From: Alphaproteobacteria bacterium
GTDB lineage: Bacteria; Pseudomonadota; Alphaproteobacteria; Micropepsales; Micropepsaceae
Direction of reading: 5' to 3'
Assembly: GCA_025361185.1 (NCBI GenBank)
Contig: JANYAR010000175.1
Span: 1-64,000, forward strand
Length of the DNA stretch: 64,000 nucleotides
Under the pieces are notes generated by a model, which saw only the letters and a list, made by a program, of their open reading frames with translations, did no database searches and was not told where the DNA came from. Positions 17,678 to 25,988 of the stretch are shown in pieces; positions within the stretch are counted from its first letter, which is position 1, and each line of letters starts with the position of its first letter. Made by a program: the position numbers and the translations under genes.

Positions 17678-18664
17678 GTGAGCACGAAAGACACCGTCTC
17701 CATCGGCCTGTCGGCCGCCATCCTCTCGGTGGAAGGCGAACGCCCCTTCGTGCTGGTGGTGGCACATGAAGGCTCGCAGGATGCGCTGCCGTTCGGGCCG
17801 TTCGATCCGGCGCATCACCGCACCCTGGAATCGGGCCTGCGCAAATGGGTGGGCGAGCAAACCAAGTTCGAGCTGGGTTACACCGAGCAGCTTTACACGT
17901 TTGGCGACAAGGGCCGTCACCTGCCCTCGCCGGGTTCTCCCTCGCCGGGTTCGCCCTCTTCGGGTTCGAGAGGCCGCGTGGTTTCGGTCGGCTATCTCGC
18001 CTTGACCCGCCAGTTTTTCAATGAAAAGGCGCGCGAGGCACCCGGCACCCAATGGCGCGGCTGGTATAACTATTTCCCCTGGGAGGACTGGCGCGATCAA
18101 AAGCCTGCCATGATCGAAAGCACCATTCTTCCGGCGCTGAAGAAATTCGTGAAAGACGCCCCCGACAGCGAGACCGCGGAACTGCGGCGCGAACGCGTGA
18201 ATGTCTGCTTCGGCGAAGGCTGGGACGAGGAGCGTGTGCTGGAGCGCTATGAGCTGCTCTACGAAGCCGGACTGGTGGAGGAATTCCATCGCGACAGCGC
18301 CAAGCAGTCGAAAGGCGCGGGCCTGGGAATTCCCATGATGTACGACCACCGCCGCATTCTGGCCACGGCCATCGCCCGGCTGCGCGGCAAGTTGAAATAC
18401 CGCCCGTTGGTGTTCGAATTGATGGCGCCCGCCTTCACCCTGCTGGAATTGCAGCGGGCGGTGGAGGCGCTGGCCGGGCTTCGTCTGCACAAGCAGAATT
18501 TCCGCCGCCTAGTGGCCGAACAGGGATTGGTGGAAGGCACCGGCAAATTCTCCACCCCTGCCCGGGGCCGGCCCGCGGAGCTGTTCCGCTTCCGCCGGGA
18601 GGCGCTGCGCGAACGTCCCGCCCCGGGGGTCCGGCTCGGGGTCCGCCGTGCCAAGCCCGGCTGA
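17678..18664 (+). CDS. nadQ: Nudix-fold regulator of NAD synthesis, NadQ-like
   Basis: The 328-residue protein has an N-terminal Nudix-like domain (SIGLSAAILSVEGERPFVLVVAHEG...GYTEQLYTFGDKGR). The catalytic Nudix box is degenerate, without the REUXEEXGU glutamates, which suggests ligand sensing instead of hydrolysis. A winged-helix-like C-terminal region follows at about 235-300 (FELMAPAFTLLELQRAVEALAG; LHKQNFRRLVAEQGLVEGTG). It sits directly upstream of nadABC, as in alphaproteobacterial NadQ/NrtR-type regulators. I chose the GTG at 17678 with GAGG upstream. Three 15-bp units encoding PSPGS-like repeats are inserted at about residues 83-97. Confidence 0.8.
   Translation: MSTKDTVSIGLSAAILSVEGERPFVLVVAHEGSQDALPFGPFDPAHHRTLESGLRKWVGEQTKFELGYTEQLYTFGDKGRHLPSPGSPSPGSPSSGSRGRVVSVGYLALTRQFFNEKAREAPGTQWRGWYNYFPWEDWRDQKPAMIESTILPALKKFVKDAPDSETAELRRERVNVCFGEGWDEERVLERYELLYEAGLVEEFHRDSAKQSKGAGLGIPMMYDHRRILATAIARLRGKLKYRPLVFELMAPAFTLLELQRAVEALAGLRLHKQNFRRLVAEQGLVEGTGKFSTPARGRPAELFRFRREALRERPAPGVRLGVRRAKPG
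17924..17968 (+). repeat. Three in-frame 15-bp tandem units inside the NadQ-like gene
   Basis: CCCTCGCCGGGTTCT, CCCTCGCCGGGTTCG and CCCTCTTCGGGTTCG follow each other and encode PSPGS, PSPGS and PSSGS. They extend a loop of the Nudix-like domain. The number of units may vary between strains. Confidence 0.7.
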
Positions 18665-18744
18665 TCGGGCCTCCAAGAGGCTCCCAGGGCCTTAAATTGT
18701 GTCATAAGCTTGCAATATTCCCCCGATCGCCGCTTTTTCGACTC

Positions 18745-18775
18745 TTGACCCCTTAATGCTCCTGTGTAGCATAAA
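18745..18775 (+). promoter_or_regulatory. nadABC promoter with overlapping operator (site 1)
   Basis: TTGACC (18745-18750) and TAGCAT (18767-18772) are 16 bases apart. Between and over them lies TTAATGCT-N7-AGCATAAA (18753-18775), whose ATGCT/AGCAT arms are a perfect inverted repeat. Binding there would block RNA polymerase. The obvious candidate binder is the NadQ-like protein encoded just upstream. Confidence 0.6.
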
Positions 18776-18780
18776 GGTTC

Positions 18781-18808
18781 AACCGGTCCCTTGAAGGCCG
18801 GGTTTTTT
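18781..18808 (+). terminator. Hairpin with T-run in the nadA leader
   Basis: AACCGG and CCGGGTT can pair (one bulged G) around a CCTTGAAGG-containing loop and are followed by TTTTTT. It lies downstream of the candidate nadA promoter and upstream of operator site 2. It could terminate the regulator transcript or act as an attenuator in the nadA leader. The stem is short, so this is uncertain. Confidence 0.4.
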
Positions 18809-18820
18809 GCACCACATATA

Positions 18821-18839
18821 TACTCTAATTGAGCATTAA
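18821..18839 (+). promoter_or_regulatory. Second candidate operator before nadA (site 2)
   Basis: TACTCTAATTGAGCATTAA contains a pseudo-palindrome TrCTC-N5-GAGyA. Its GAGCATTAA is the exact reverse complement of the TTAATGCTC in site 1, about 70 bases away. It ends 19 bases before the chosen nadA start. Confidence 0.5.
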
Positions 18840-18858
18840 TGTGGTGAGCGAGGATCAA

Positions 18859-19872
18859 ATGGGTGTCGAGCTGGCTTATACCGACGCCGTGGCGCGTGAG
18901 ACCTCCGGTCTCTATGCCAAGGTCGCCAATGTCATTCCCAAGATGGAATGGCATGCCTATGCCCCGGTGATCGCCGAGATCAACCGGCTGAAGCGCGAAA
19001 AAGGCGCCGTCATCCTGGCGCACAATTACATGACCCCGGAAATCTTCCACGGCGTGGGCGATTTCGTAGGCGACTCCCTTGCCCTCGCCCGCGAGGCGGC
19101 GCGCACGGATGCCAAGGTGATCGTGCAGGCCGGCGTGCATTTCATGGCGGAGACTTCGAAAATCCTCTCGCCGGAAAAAACGGTTTTGATCCCCAGCATG
19201 AAAGCGGGTTGCTCGCTGGCCGCTTCCATCACCGGCGCCGATGTGCGGCTGTTGCGCCAGAAATATCCCGGTCTGCCGGTGGTGAGCTATGTGAACACAT
19301 CCGCCGAAGTGAAGGCGGAAAGCGACATCTGCTGCACGAGCGGCAATGCCGTGCGCGTGGTTGAGACAATCGCGCGCGACTTTCGCACCGACACCGTGAT
19401 CATGATCCCGGACAAGTATCTGGCCCGCAATGTCGCGGCCCAGACCGGCGTGAAGGTGATCACCTGGGAAGGCGCCTGCGAAGTGCATGAGCGTTTCACC
19501 GCGCAGGAGATCCGCGACTATCGCGCCACCCATCCCGGCATCGTGGTCCTGGCCCATCCTGAATGCCCGCCGGAAGTGGTGGCGGAAGCCGATTTCGCCG
19601 GTTCGACCGCGGCGATGATCCGCTATGTCGGCAGCCACAAGCCCCAGCGGGTGGTGATGGTCACCGAATGCTCAATGAGCGACAATGTGGCGGTGGAATA
19701 CCCGCAAGTGGAATTCGTGCGGCCCTGCAATCTGTGCCCGCACATGAAGCGCATCACGCTGGACGGCATTCTGCATTCGCTGCAGACCATGACCACCGAA
19801 GTGATCGTGCCGGCGGACATTGCGGCGCGTGCACGCGCGCCGATCGACCGCATGCTGGCGGTGAAAGCGTAA
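18859..19872 (+). CDS. nadA: Quinolinate synthase
   Basis: The 337-residue 4Fe-4S enzyme condenses iminoaspartate with dihydroxyacetone phosphate to form quinolinate. Three expected cluster cysteines are visible in [18 protein letters not shown] and [20 protein letters not shown] and SLALAREAA match the family. The track starts at a TTG at 18829. I prefer the ATG at 18859 because GAGGA lies six bases upstream and operator site 2 then falls in untranslated leader. nadB starts 3 bases after the stop. Confidence 0.96.
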   Translation: MGVELAYTDAVARETSGLYAKVANVIPKMEWHAYAPVIAEINRLKREKGAVILAHNYMTPEIFHGVGDFVGDSLALAREAARTDAKVIVQAGVHFMAETSKILSPEKTVLIPSMKAGCSLAASITGADVRLLRQKYPGLPVVSYVNTSAEVKAESDICCTSGNAVRVVETIARDFRTDTVIMIPDKYLARNVAAQTGVKVITWEGACEVHERFTAQEIRDYRATHPGIVVLAHPECPPEVVAEADFAGSTAAMIRYVGSHKPQRVVMVTECSMSDNVAVEYPQVEFVRPCNLCPHMKRITLDGILHSLQTMTTEVIVPADIAARARAPIDRMLAVKA

Positions 19873-19875
19873 ACC

Positions 19876-21447
19876 GTGACCCATATCGACAACATCGTGG
19901 AGACTGACGGTGCCCTGATTTTGGGCGCGGGCATTGCCGGGCTGTTCACGGCCCTCAAGCTTGCGCCCATGCCCAGCATCGTTCTGGCGGGAACAAGACC
20001 CGGCCTGTCGGGTTCCAGCGCCTGGGCGCAAGGCGGCATCGCCGCCGCGATGGGCGAAGATGACAGCTGGCAGAGCCACGCCCATGACACGATGGTGGCC
20101 GGTGCGGGGTTATGTGACCGGGCGGTGGTGGATCTGGTGGCGCGCGAAGCGCCTGAGCGCATCGCCGACCTGATCGGTTACGGCGTCCCCTTCGATCGCA
20201 AAAGCGACGGCTCTCTGGCGCTGGGCCGCGAGGCGGCCCATTGCGTGCCTCGCATCGTGCATGTGAAGGGCGACGGCGCGGGTGCGGCGATTTCAGCGAC
20301 GCTTGCCGCGCGCGCCGGTGAGGCCGATTGCATCACCCTGCTGGAGGGTTTTCACGCCATCGAACTGGCGATGGAGGCTGGCAGGATCACCGGCATCTTC
20401 GCGCGTTCCGGCATCGGCCCTGATGCGCGGCTGATCCTGTTCCGCGCCCGTGCCGTGATCCTAGCCACCGGCGGGCTTGGCGCGCTCTATGCCGTCACCA
20501 CCAACCCGCTGGAATCACGCGGCGAGGGTCTGGGCATGGCGGCGCGCGCCGGCGCCCTGATCGCCGATCCGGAATTCGTGCAGTTTCATCCCACCGCCAT
20601 CGCGGTGGGCCGCGACCCGGCGCCGCTGGCCACCGAGGCGCTGCGCGGCGAAGGCGCGGTGCTGATCGACGAAGCAGGCGCGCGCTTCATGAGCGCCATC
20701 CACAAGGATGGCGAACTGGCGCCGCGCGACATCGTCGCCCGCGCCATTCACCGCCAGATCGTTTCGGGACACAAAGTGTTCCTGGATTGCCGCGCCGCCA
20801 TCGGCGCGCAGTTCCCGCATCATTTCCCCACCGTGTATGCCGCCTGCATGGCGGCGGGCATCGATCCCATACTTGCGCCCATCCCGGTGGCGCCCGCGGC
20901 CCATTACCATATGGGCGGCATTGCCTCGGACACACAGGGCCGCTCGTCCCTGCCCGGCCTGTGGGCGGTGGGCGAATGCGCCTCCACGGGCTTGCATGGC
21001 GCCAATCGGCTGGCCTCCAACTCGCTGCTGGAAGGGCTGATCTTCGGCGCGCGGGTGGCCGACGACGTGCGCGGCACGCTGCAAGCGGGACGCCTGCGCG
21101 GCCTTCCGCCCGCGCCGCCGCGTTTCGCCTCGCCTGCCCCGCCGCATGTGCTGCGCGCCGCCATGAGCCGCGATGTAGCGCTGGAGCGCGACGCGCGCGG
21201 CCTTGGCGCCGCGCTGGAGGTGATCACGCGGCTGCAAAATACCAGCACCGAGCCGGCACTGCTCAACATGGCGGCGGCGGCCAAGCTGGTCACGGTGGCG
21301 GCGCTGGCGCGGCAGGAGTCGCGCGGCGGCCATTGGCGCAGTGATTTTCCGCAGACGGAAAAAGTCGGCACGCGTACCTTCATGACCTTGGCCGACGCCG
21401 ACAAAATCGCCTCCAGGCAGGCCTTGCCCCACCGCGCCAGCAAATGA
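19876..21447 (+). CDS. nadB: L-aspartate oxidase
   Basis: The 523-residue flavoprotein oxidises L-aspartate to iminoaspartate for NadA. It has the FAD-binding [34 protein letters not shown], the catalytic-arginine region [16 protein letters not shown] and [15 protein letters not shown], features shared with SdhA-type flavoproteins. The C-terminal helical domain is present. It starts at a GTG three bases after nadA and overlaps nadC by four bases (ATGA). The genes form one operon. Confidence 0.97.
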   Translation: MTHIDNIVETDGALILGAGIAGLFTALKLAPMPSIVLAGTRPGLSGSSAWAQGGIAAAMGEDDSWQSHAHDTMVAGAGLCDRAVVDLVAREAPERIADLIGYGVPFDRKSDGSLALGREAAHCVPRIVHVKGDGAGAAISATLAARAGEADCITLLEGFHAIELAMEAGRITGIFARSGIGPDARLILFRARAVILATGGLGALYAVTTNPLESRGEGLGMAARAGALIADPEFVQFHPTAIAVGRDPAPLATEALRGEGAVLIDEAGARFMSAIHKDGELAPRDIVARAIHRQIVSGHKVFLDCRAAIGAQFPHHFPTVYAACMAAGIDPILAPIPVAPAAHYHMGGIASDTQGRSSLPGLWAVGECASTGLHGANRLASNSLLEGLIFGARVADDVRGTLQAGRLRGLPPAPPRFASPAPPHVLRAAMSRDVALERDARGLGAALEVITRLQNTSTEPALLNMAAAAKLVTVAALARQESRGGHWRSDFPQTEKVGTRTFMTLADADKIASRQALPHRASK

Positions 21448-22304
21448 GCGCAGCGCTTGGCTTTACGCGTCCGCCGCCGCGTCTGCTGATCGAGCCGCAG
21501 ATCCGCGCCGCGCTCCAAGAAGATCTGGGACGCGCCGGCGACATCACCAGCCAGCTCGCCATTGCCAAAGACGTCCAGGCCACTGCCCGGCTGGCGGCGC
21601 GAAAGCCGGGCCGCATCGCCGGACTGATCTGTGCCGAGATTGCCTTCCGGCTGGTGGACGCAAGCGTGACATTCGACATCGCACTGCCCGACGGCTCGGA
21701 CGCCGCGGCCGGCAGCGTGCTGGCGACGATATCCGGGCCTGCTGCAAGCCTTCTCACCGCCGAGCGCGTGGCCTTGAACTATCTGGGGCCCTTGTCAGGC
21801 ACCGCGACCCTGACCGCAGCCCTGGTTGCAGCCGTGGAGGGTACGCAAGCGCGCATCGTCTGCACCCGCAAAACCATTCCGGGCCTGCGCATCTTGCAGA
21901 AATATGCCGTGCGCTGCGGCGGCGGCTTCAACCACCGTTTCGGGTTGGATGACGCCGCCATGATCAAGGACAACCATATCCAGGCCGCGGGCGGCATTGC
22001 GGCGGCGCTCGCAAGGCTGCGCGCGGGCCTGGGCCATATGGTCAAGATCGAAGTGGAAGTCGACACGTTGGTCCAGCTGGAGGAAGCCCTTGCCCATGGC
22101 GCCGATACCATCCTGCTCGACAATATGACGCTGAATGACATGCGCCGCGCGGTGGCGCTGGCAAAAGGCAAGGCGGTGCTGGAAGCGTCCGGCAATGTCA
22201 CCTTGCAGACGGTGCGCGCCATCGCCGAGACCGGCGTCGACTACATAAGTTCAGGCGCCATTACACACAGCGCGCCGAACCTGGATATCGGGTTGGATTT
22301 CTGA
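21444..22304 (+). CDS. nadC: Nicotinate-nucleotide diphosphorylase (carboxylating)
   Basis: The 286-residue enzyme joins quinolinate and PRPP to give nicotinate mononucleotide and CO2, completing the NadABC route. It has [11 protein letters not shown]-type N-terminal contacts, [49 protein letters not shown] and DTILLDNM, all classic for the family. The start overlaps the nadB stop. A REP-like palindrome follows the stop by 14 bases and may mark the end of the operon. Confidence 0.97.
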   Translation: MSAALGFTRPPPRLLIEPQIRAALQEDLGRAGDITSQLAIAKDVQATARLAARKPGRIAGLICAEIAFRLVDASVTFDIALPDGSDAAAGSVLATISGPAASLLTAERVALNYLGPLSGTATLTAALVAAVEGTQARIVCTRKTIPGLRILQKYAVRCGGGFNHRFGLDDAAMIKDNHIQAAGGIAAALARLRAGLGHMVKIEVEVDTLVQLEEALAHGADTILLDNMTLNDMRRAVALAKGKAVLEASGNVTLQTVRAIAETGVDYISSGAITHSAPNLDIGLDF

Positions 22305-22318
22305 TCTTCATTCCCTTG

Positions 22319-22403
22319 TTGTCATGCCCGCGAAAGCGGGCATCCAACTTCCCATCCAAAACGGTTGATCGAAGTTGGATTCCCGCGTACGCGGGAATGA
22401 CAA
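22319..22403. repeat. REP-like double-hairpin palindrome after nadC
   Basis: The 85-base element begins TTGTCATGCCCGC and ends GCGGGAATGACAA. Inside are CCCGC-gaaa-GCGGG, TTCCCGC-gtac-GCGGGAA and an ATCCAACTT/AAGTTGGAT pair, so the whole element can fold into one palindrome. It resembles intergenic repeats widespread in proteobacteria. It separates the convergent nadC and the wall-hydrolase gene. Confidence 0.8.
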
Positions 22404-22408
22404 ACCGA

Positions 22409-23020
22409 CTAAGAATCCCGCGTGTGCGAGACACCACGATAGAAGATGTGGTTGCCGATCTGGGTGGTCTTGTCCATCGTGTCGGCCCAATCGGGCGCAA
22501 CCGAAACCGCGTGATAGTTGAGCGCCCCGCCGGTGGCATTCTTGAGCGGCACCTGGCCGGTCAGGATCTGGGCCGCCAGAGCTTCGGACTGTTGCCAGGC
22601 CGACATCTCCTTGGGACGTTTGATTTCGCCGTTGCAGGTGAAGGAAAACTGGCAGCCGGGATGGTCCTTGCCTTCATAGACAACCGCGCAGATGGAGTTG
22701 CCGTAATTGCCGTGGTTCATGCGGTGGAACACCACTTCGGCGACGGCCTTCTGGCCGCCGGCGCCTTCGCCGCGGGCCTCGTAATACAGCGCTTCCGACA
22801 GGCATTTGTGCTCGGCCAGAAGCTGGGTCATCACCGCGTCGGTGGCGGGCTTGGGCGGCTGAACCACCATCATGACAGGCCTGGCGACGACATTGTCCGT
22901 ATGCGGATGATAGGTCAGCGAGGCGCCGATGGCGGCGCTGGCGGTGGCGAGAATGATCGACATCGCAATAACCAGCACGCGGTCGGAACGCGAAATCGCG
23001 TCATTGGTCTTCTTGGACAT
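22409..23020 (-). CDS. SleB/CwlJ-type cell wall hydrolase
   Basis: The 203-residue protein has one N-terminal membrane helix or uncleaved signal (VLVIAMSIILATASAAIGASL). The rest is a Hydrolase_2 domain: CLSEALYYEARGEGAGGQKAVAEVVFHRMNHGNYGNSICAVVYEG, CQFSFTCNGE and GALNYHAVSVAPDWADTM. The first glutamates are the likely catalytic residues. In non-sporulating bacteria these enzymes are predicted peptidoglycan amidases or transglycosylases in the periplasm. The end of the gene lies six bases from the REP-like element. Confidence 0.85.
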   Translation of the reverse strand: MSKKTNDAISRSDRVLVIAMSIILATASAAIGASLTYHPHTDNVVARPVMMVVQPPKPATDAVMTQLLAEHKCLSEALYYEARGEGAGGQKAVAEVVFHRMNHGNYGNSICAVVYEGKDHPGCQFSFTCNGEIKRPKEMSAWQQSEALAAQILTGQVPLKNATGGALNYHAVSVAPDWADTMDKTTQIGNHIFYRGVSHTRDS

Positions 23021-23309
23021 AAGGGTAACTCGTTTCGGCTTGTAGGTATCGCTTGGTCAATAAGGCTTGGTCTATTTCGCTTTGCGTGTGCTCCGCCCGA
23101 CTTTCGGCGTTCTGTTCGCTGTTGCTATTTCAATCAGGCTGTTTCGATTGCGCGTAATCCTTAAAAGTTCCGAATGGTTCCCAGCACCATCTGAGGGGGC
23201 TTATGCCCACGCAAAAAACGAATCGTCAAATAAATTTTTTCTTCCCGGTAACAATCTGTCATGCCGGCAAAGCGAAAACGCAGGGATTCCCCGTGGGTTC
23301 CCTATGAAA
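23021..23309. other. Spacer between ppdK and the wall hydrolase gene
   Basis: These 289 bases hold no convincing gene. At 23257-23290 there is CTGTCATGCCGGCAAAGCGAAAACGCAGGGATTCC, which looks like a decayed half of the TGTCAT-type REP element found after nadC. An AT-rich tract (AAATAAATTTTTTC) lies next to it. Confidence 0.4.
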
Positions 23310-25985
23310 TTAAATATCCCCATGATTTTTTTTCAGCGCCGCCTGGGCTGCCGCAAGCCGGGCAATAGGCACACGAAAGGGTGAACAGGAGACATAATCA
23401 AGCCCCGAGTCGTGGCAGAAGCGGATGGAGTCGGGATCGCCGCCATGCTCTCCGCAGATACCAAGCTTGAGTTTTTCGCGGGTCTTGCGCCCCCTTTCCG
23501 CCGCAATCTTTACCAGTTCACCAACACCATCGATGTCCAGCGTTACAAATGGATCGCGCGCGATCACGCCCTTGCTGAGATAGTCGTTCAGGAACATGCC
23601 GGCATCGTCGCGTGAAACGCCCAGCGTGGTTTGCGTCAGATCGTTGGTGCCGAAGGAAAAGAACTGCGCCGTCTCGGCGATTTCGCCGGCGCGCAACGCC
23701 GCGCGCGGCAGCTCGATCATCGTTCCGATCAGATAATCAGGCACTTTCCCGCGTTCCTGGCGGATCGACGCGGCCACCGCGGCGATGCGCGCGGCAAGCC
23801 GGTCCAGCTCGGACTTGAAGGCCACCAGCGGGATCATGATCTCCAGCTGCACGGGTGCCCCGCCCTGTTCTTGCACCGTCAGCGCCGCTTCCAGAATGGC
23901 GCGCGCCTGCATTTCATAGATTTCGGGATAGGTGATGCCCAAGCGGCAGCCACGATGGCCCAGCATGGGATTGGATTCATGCAACGCGATGGCACGGGCG
24001 CGCAACTTGCGCGCATTGGTGCCGGCGGCGAGGGCAACCTCCTCGAACTCTTCTTCCTTGTGCGGAAGAAATTCGTGCAGCGGCGGATCGAGCAGGCGGA
24101 TGGTCACCGGCAATCCCGCCATCTCCTTGAAGATGGCCACGAAATCGTCGCGCTGCATCGGCAGCAACTTGGCCAGCGCCGCCCTTCTTTCGTCTTCGGC
24201 ATCCGCCAGAATCATCTGGCGCACGGCGATGATGCGATCGGCTTCGAAGAACATATGCTCGGTGCGGCACAGCCCGATGCCTTCGGCGCCGAACTTGCGC
24301 GCGTTGGCGGCGTCGGCGGGCGTGTCGGCATTGGTGCGCACTTTCAAGGTGCGCACTTCGTCGGCCCAACCCATCAGCGTGCCGAAATCGCCGGTCATTT
24401 CCGGCTGGCGCAGGCCCACCTTGCCCTTGAACACCTGGCCCGAAGCGCCGTCGATGGTGATGATATCGCCGCGCACAATAGTGACAGCGCCCGCCACCAT
24501 CTCGCCGCGCGCCGCGTCGATTTTGAGCATGCCGGCGCCGGAAACGCATGGCCGCCCCATGCCGCGCGCCACCACGGCCGCGTGGCTGGTCATGCCGCCG
24601 CGCGCAGTCAGAATGCCCCGGGCCGCATGCATGCCGTGAATGTCTGCCGGGCTGGTTTCGGTGCGCACCAGGATCACGTCGCGGTGATCGGCGGCCAGTT
24701 TCTCGGCCTCCTCCGCCGTGAAGGCGACTTCACCAGTGGCAGCCCCCGGCGAGGCGCCCAGGCCCACCGCGATCTGCTCGCGCGGCGCATTGGGGTCCAG
24801 GGTGGGATGCAGCAGCTGGTTCAACGCTTCCGGCTCGACCCGGGTGATGGCGATCTTTTTGTCGATCAAGCCTTCGCGTTCCATGTCGACGGCGGCCTTC
24901 AGCGCGGCTTCGGCGGTGCGTTTGCCGGCGCGGGTCTGCAGCATGAAGAGCTTGCCTTCCTGCACCGTGAATTCCACGTCCTGCATATCGCGGTAATGCT
25001 GTTCCAGCCGTTCGCCGATGGCGCGCAATTCCTCGAACGCCTTGGGCATGGCTTCCTGCATCGAGGCCTTCTTGCCGCCCTGGCGCTCACGCACGACTTT
25101 GGAGATCGGCTGCGGGGTGCGGATGCCCGCCACCACGTCTTCGCCCTGGGCATTGATCAGAAATTCGCCGTACAGCAGTTTTTCGCCGGTGGCGGGATCG
25201 CGGGTGAAGGCGACGCCGGTGGCCGAGCTTTCGCCGCGATTGCCGAACACCATGGCCTGCACGGTGACCGCGGTGCCCCAGTCTTCGGGAATATTGTTCA
25301 GCCTGCGATAGGTGTTGGCGCGGGGACTGTGCCAGGAGCCGAACACCGCCCCGATGGCGCCCCACAGCTGCTCCTGCACGTCTTCGGGGAAGGGCTTGCC
25401 CAGTTCCTTTTCGACGCGCGCCTTGTAAAGAGCTGCGATGCGCTTGAGATCAGCAGCATCCAGATCGGTGTCCAGTTCGACGCCCTTGGCGTCTTTCACC
25501 TCGTCCAGGATTTCCTCGAAGATGGCATGGTCCACGCCCAGCACCACGTCGGAATACATCTGGATGAAACGGCGATAGCTGTCATAGGCAAAGCGTTCAT
25601 CGCCGGTCAGCTGGGCCAGGCCTTCGGCGGTGGCGGCGTTGAGGCCCAGATTGAGCACCGTGTCCATCATGCCGGGCATGGAGACTCTAGCGCCCGAGCG
25701 CACGCTCAGCAGCAGCGGCTTGTCAGGATCGCCGAAATTGCCCTTGGCCTGGTAGCCCACTTCGCGCAGCGCGGAGCCGACCTCATCCTTCAAGTTCGGC
25801 GGATAGTTTTCCTTGTGAGCGTAGTAATAGGTACAGACCTCGGTGGTGATGGTCAGGCCCGGCGGCACCGGCAGGCCCAGATTGCTCATCTCCGCCAGGT
25901 TGGCGCCCTTGCCGCCCAACAGGTTGCGCATGTCGGCGGCGCCTTCCGCCTTGCCGTCACCGAATGCGTAGACCCACTTACCCAT
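23310..25985 (-). CDS. ppdK: Pyruvate, phosphate dikinase
   Basis: The 891-residue enzyme interconverts pyruvate, ATP and phosphate with phosphoenolpyruvate, AMP and pyrophosphate. The N-terminal ATP-grasp part (LLGGKGANLAEM; SVRSGARVSMPGMMDTVLNLG), the swivelling phosphohistidine domain (GGMTSHAAVVARGMGRPCV) and the C-terminal PEP barrel with the catalytic cysteine (GICGEHGGDP) are all intact. I chose the ATG at 25985 over the GTG one codon before. It starts three bases after the glyS stop. It probably supports gluconeogenesis or reversible glycolysis. Confidence 0.97.
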   Translation of the reverse strand: MGKWVYAFGDGKAEGAADMRNLLGGKGANLAEMSNLGLPVPPGLTITTEVCTYYYAHKENYPPNLKDEVGSALREVGYQAKGNFGDPDKPLLLSVRSGARVSMPGMMDTVLNLGLNAATAEGLAQLTGDERFAYDSYRRFIQMYSDVVLGVDHAIFEEILDEVKDAKGVELDTDLDAADLKRIAALYKARVEKELGKPFPEDVQEQLWGAIGAVFGSWHSPRANTYRRLNNIPEDWGTAVTVQAMVFGNRGESSATGVAFTRDPATGEKLLYGEFLINAQGEDVVAGIRTPQPISKVVRERQGGKKASMQEAMPKAFEELRAIGERLEQHYRDMQDVEFTVQEGKLFMLQTRAGKRTAEAALKAAVDMEREGLIDKKIAITRVEPEALNQLLHPTLDPNAPREQIAVGLGASPGAATGEVAFTAEEAEKLAADHRDVILVRTETSPADIHGMHAARGILTARGGMTSHAAVVARGMGRPCVSGAGMLKIDAARGEMVAGAVTIVRGDIITIDGASGQVFKGKVGLRQPEMTGDFGTLMGWADEVRTLKVRTNADTPADAANARKFGAEGIGLCRTEHMFFEADRIIAVRQMILADAEDERRAALAKLLPMQRDDFVAIFKEMAGLPVTIRLLDPPLHEFLPHKEEEFEEVALAAGTNARKLRARAIALHESNPMLGHRGCRLGITYPEIYEMQARAILEAALTVQEQGGAPVQLEIMIPLVAFKSELDRLAARIAAVAASIRQERGKVPDYLIGTMIELPRAALRAGEIAETAQFFSFGTNDLTQTTLGVSRDDAGMFLNDYLSKGVIARDPFVTLDIDGVGELVKIAAERGRKTREKLKLGICGEHGGDPDSIRFCHDSGLDYVSCSPFRVPIARLAAAQAALKKNHGDI

Positions 25986-25988
25986 CAC

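Noticed and set aside
18781-18808. Riboswitch in the nadA leader
   Set aside because: The leader is short (under 100 bases) with one small hairpin; no NAD riboswitch-like core was seen, and protein operators explain the repeats better.
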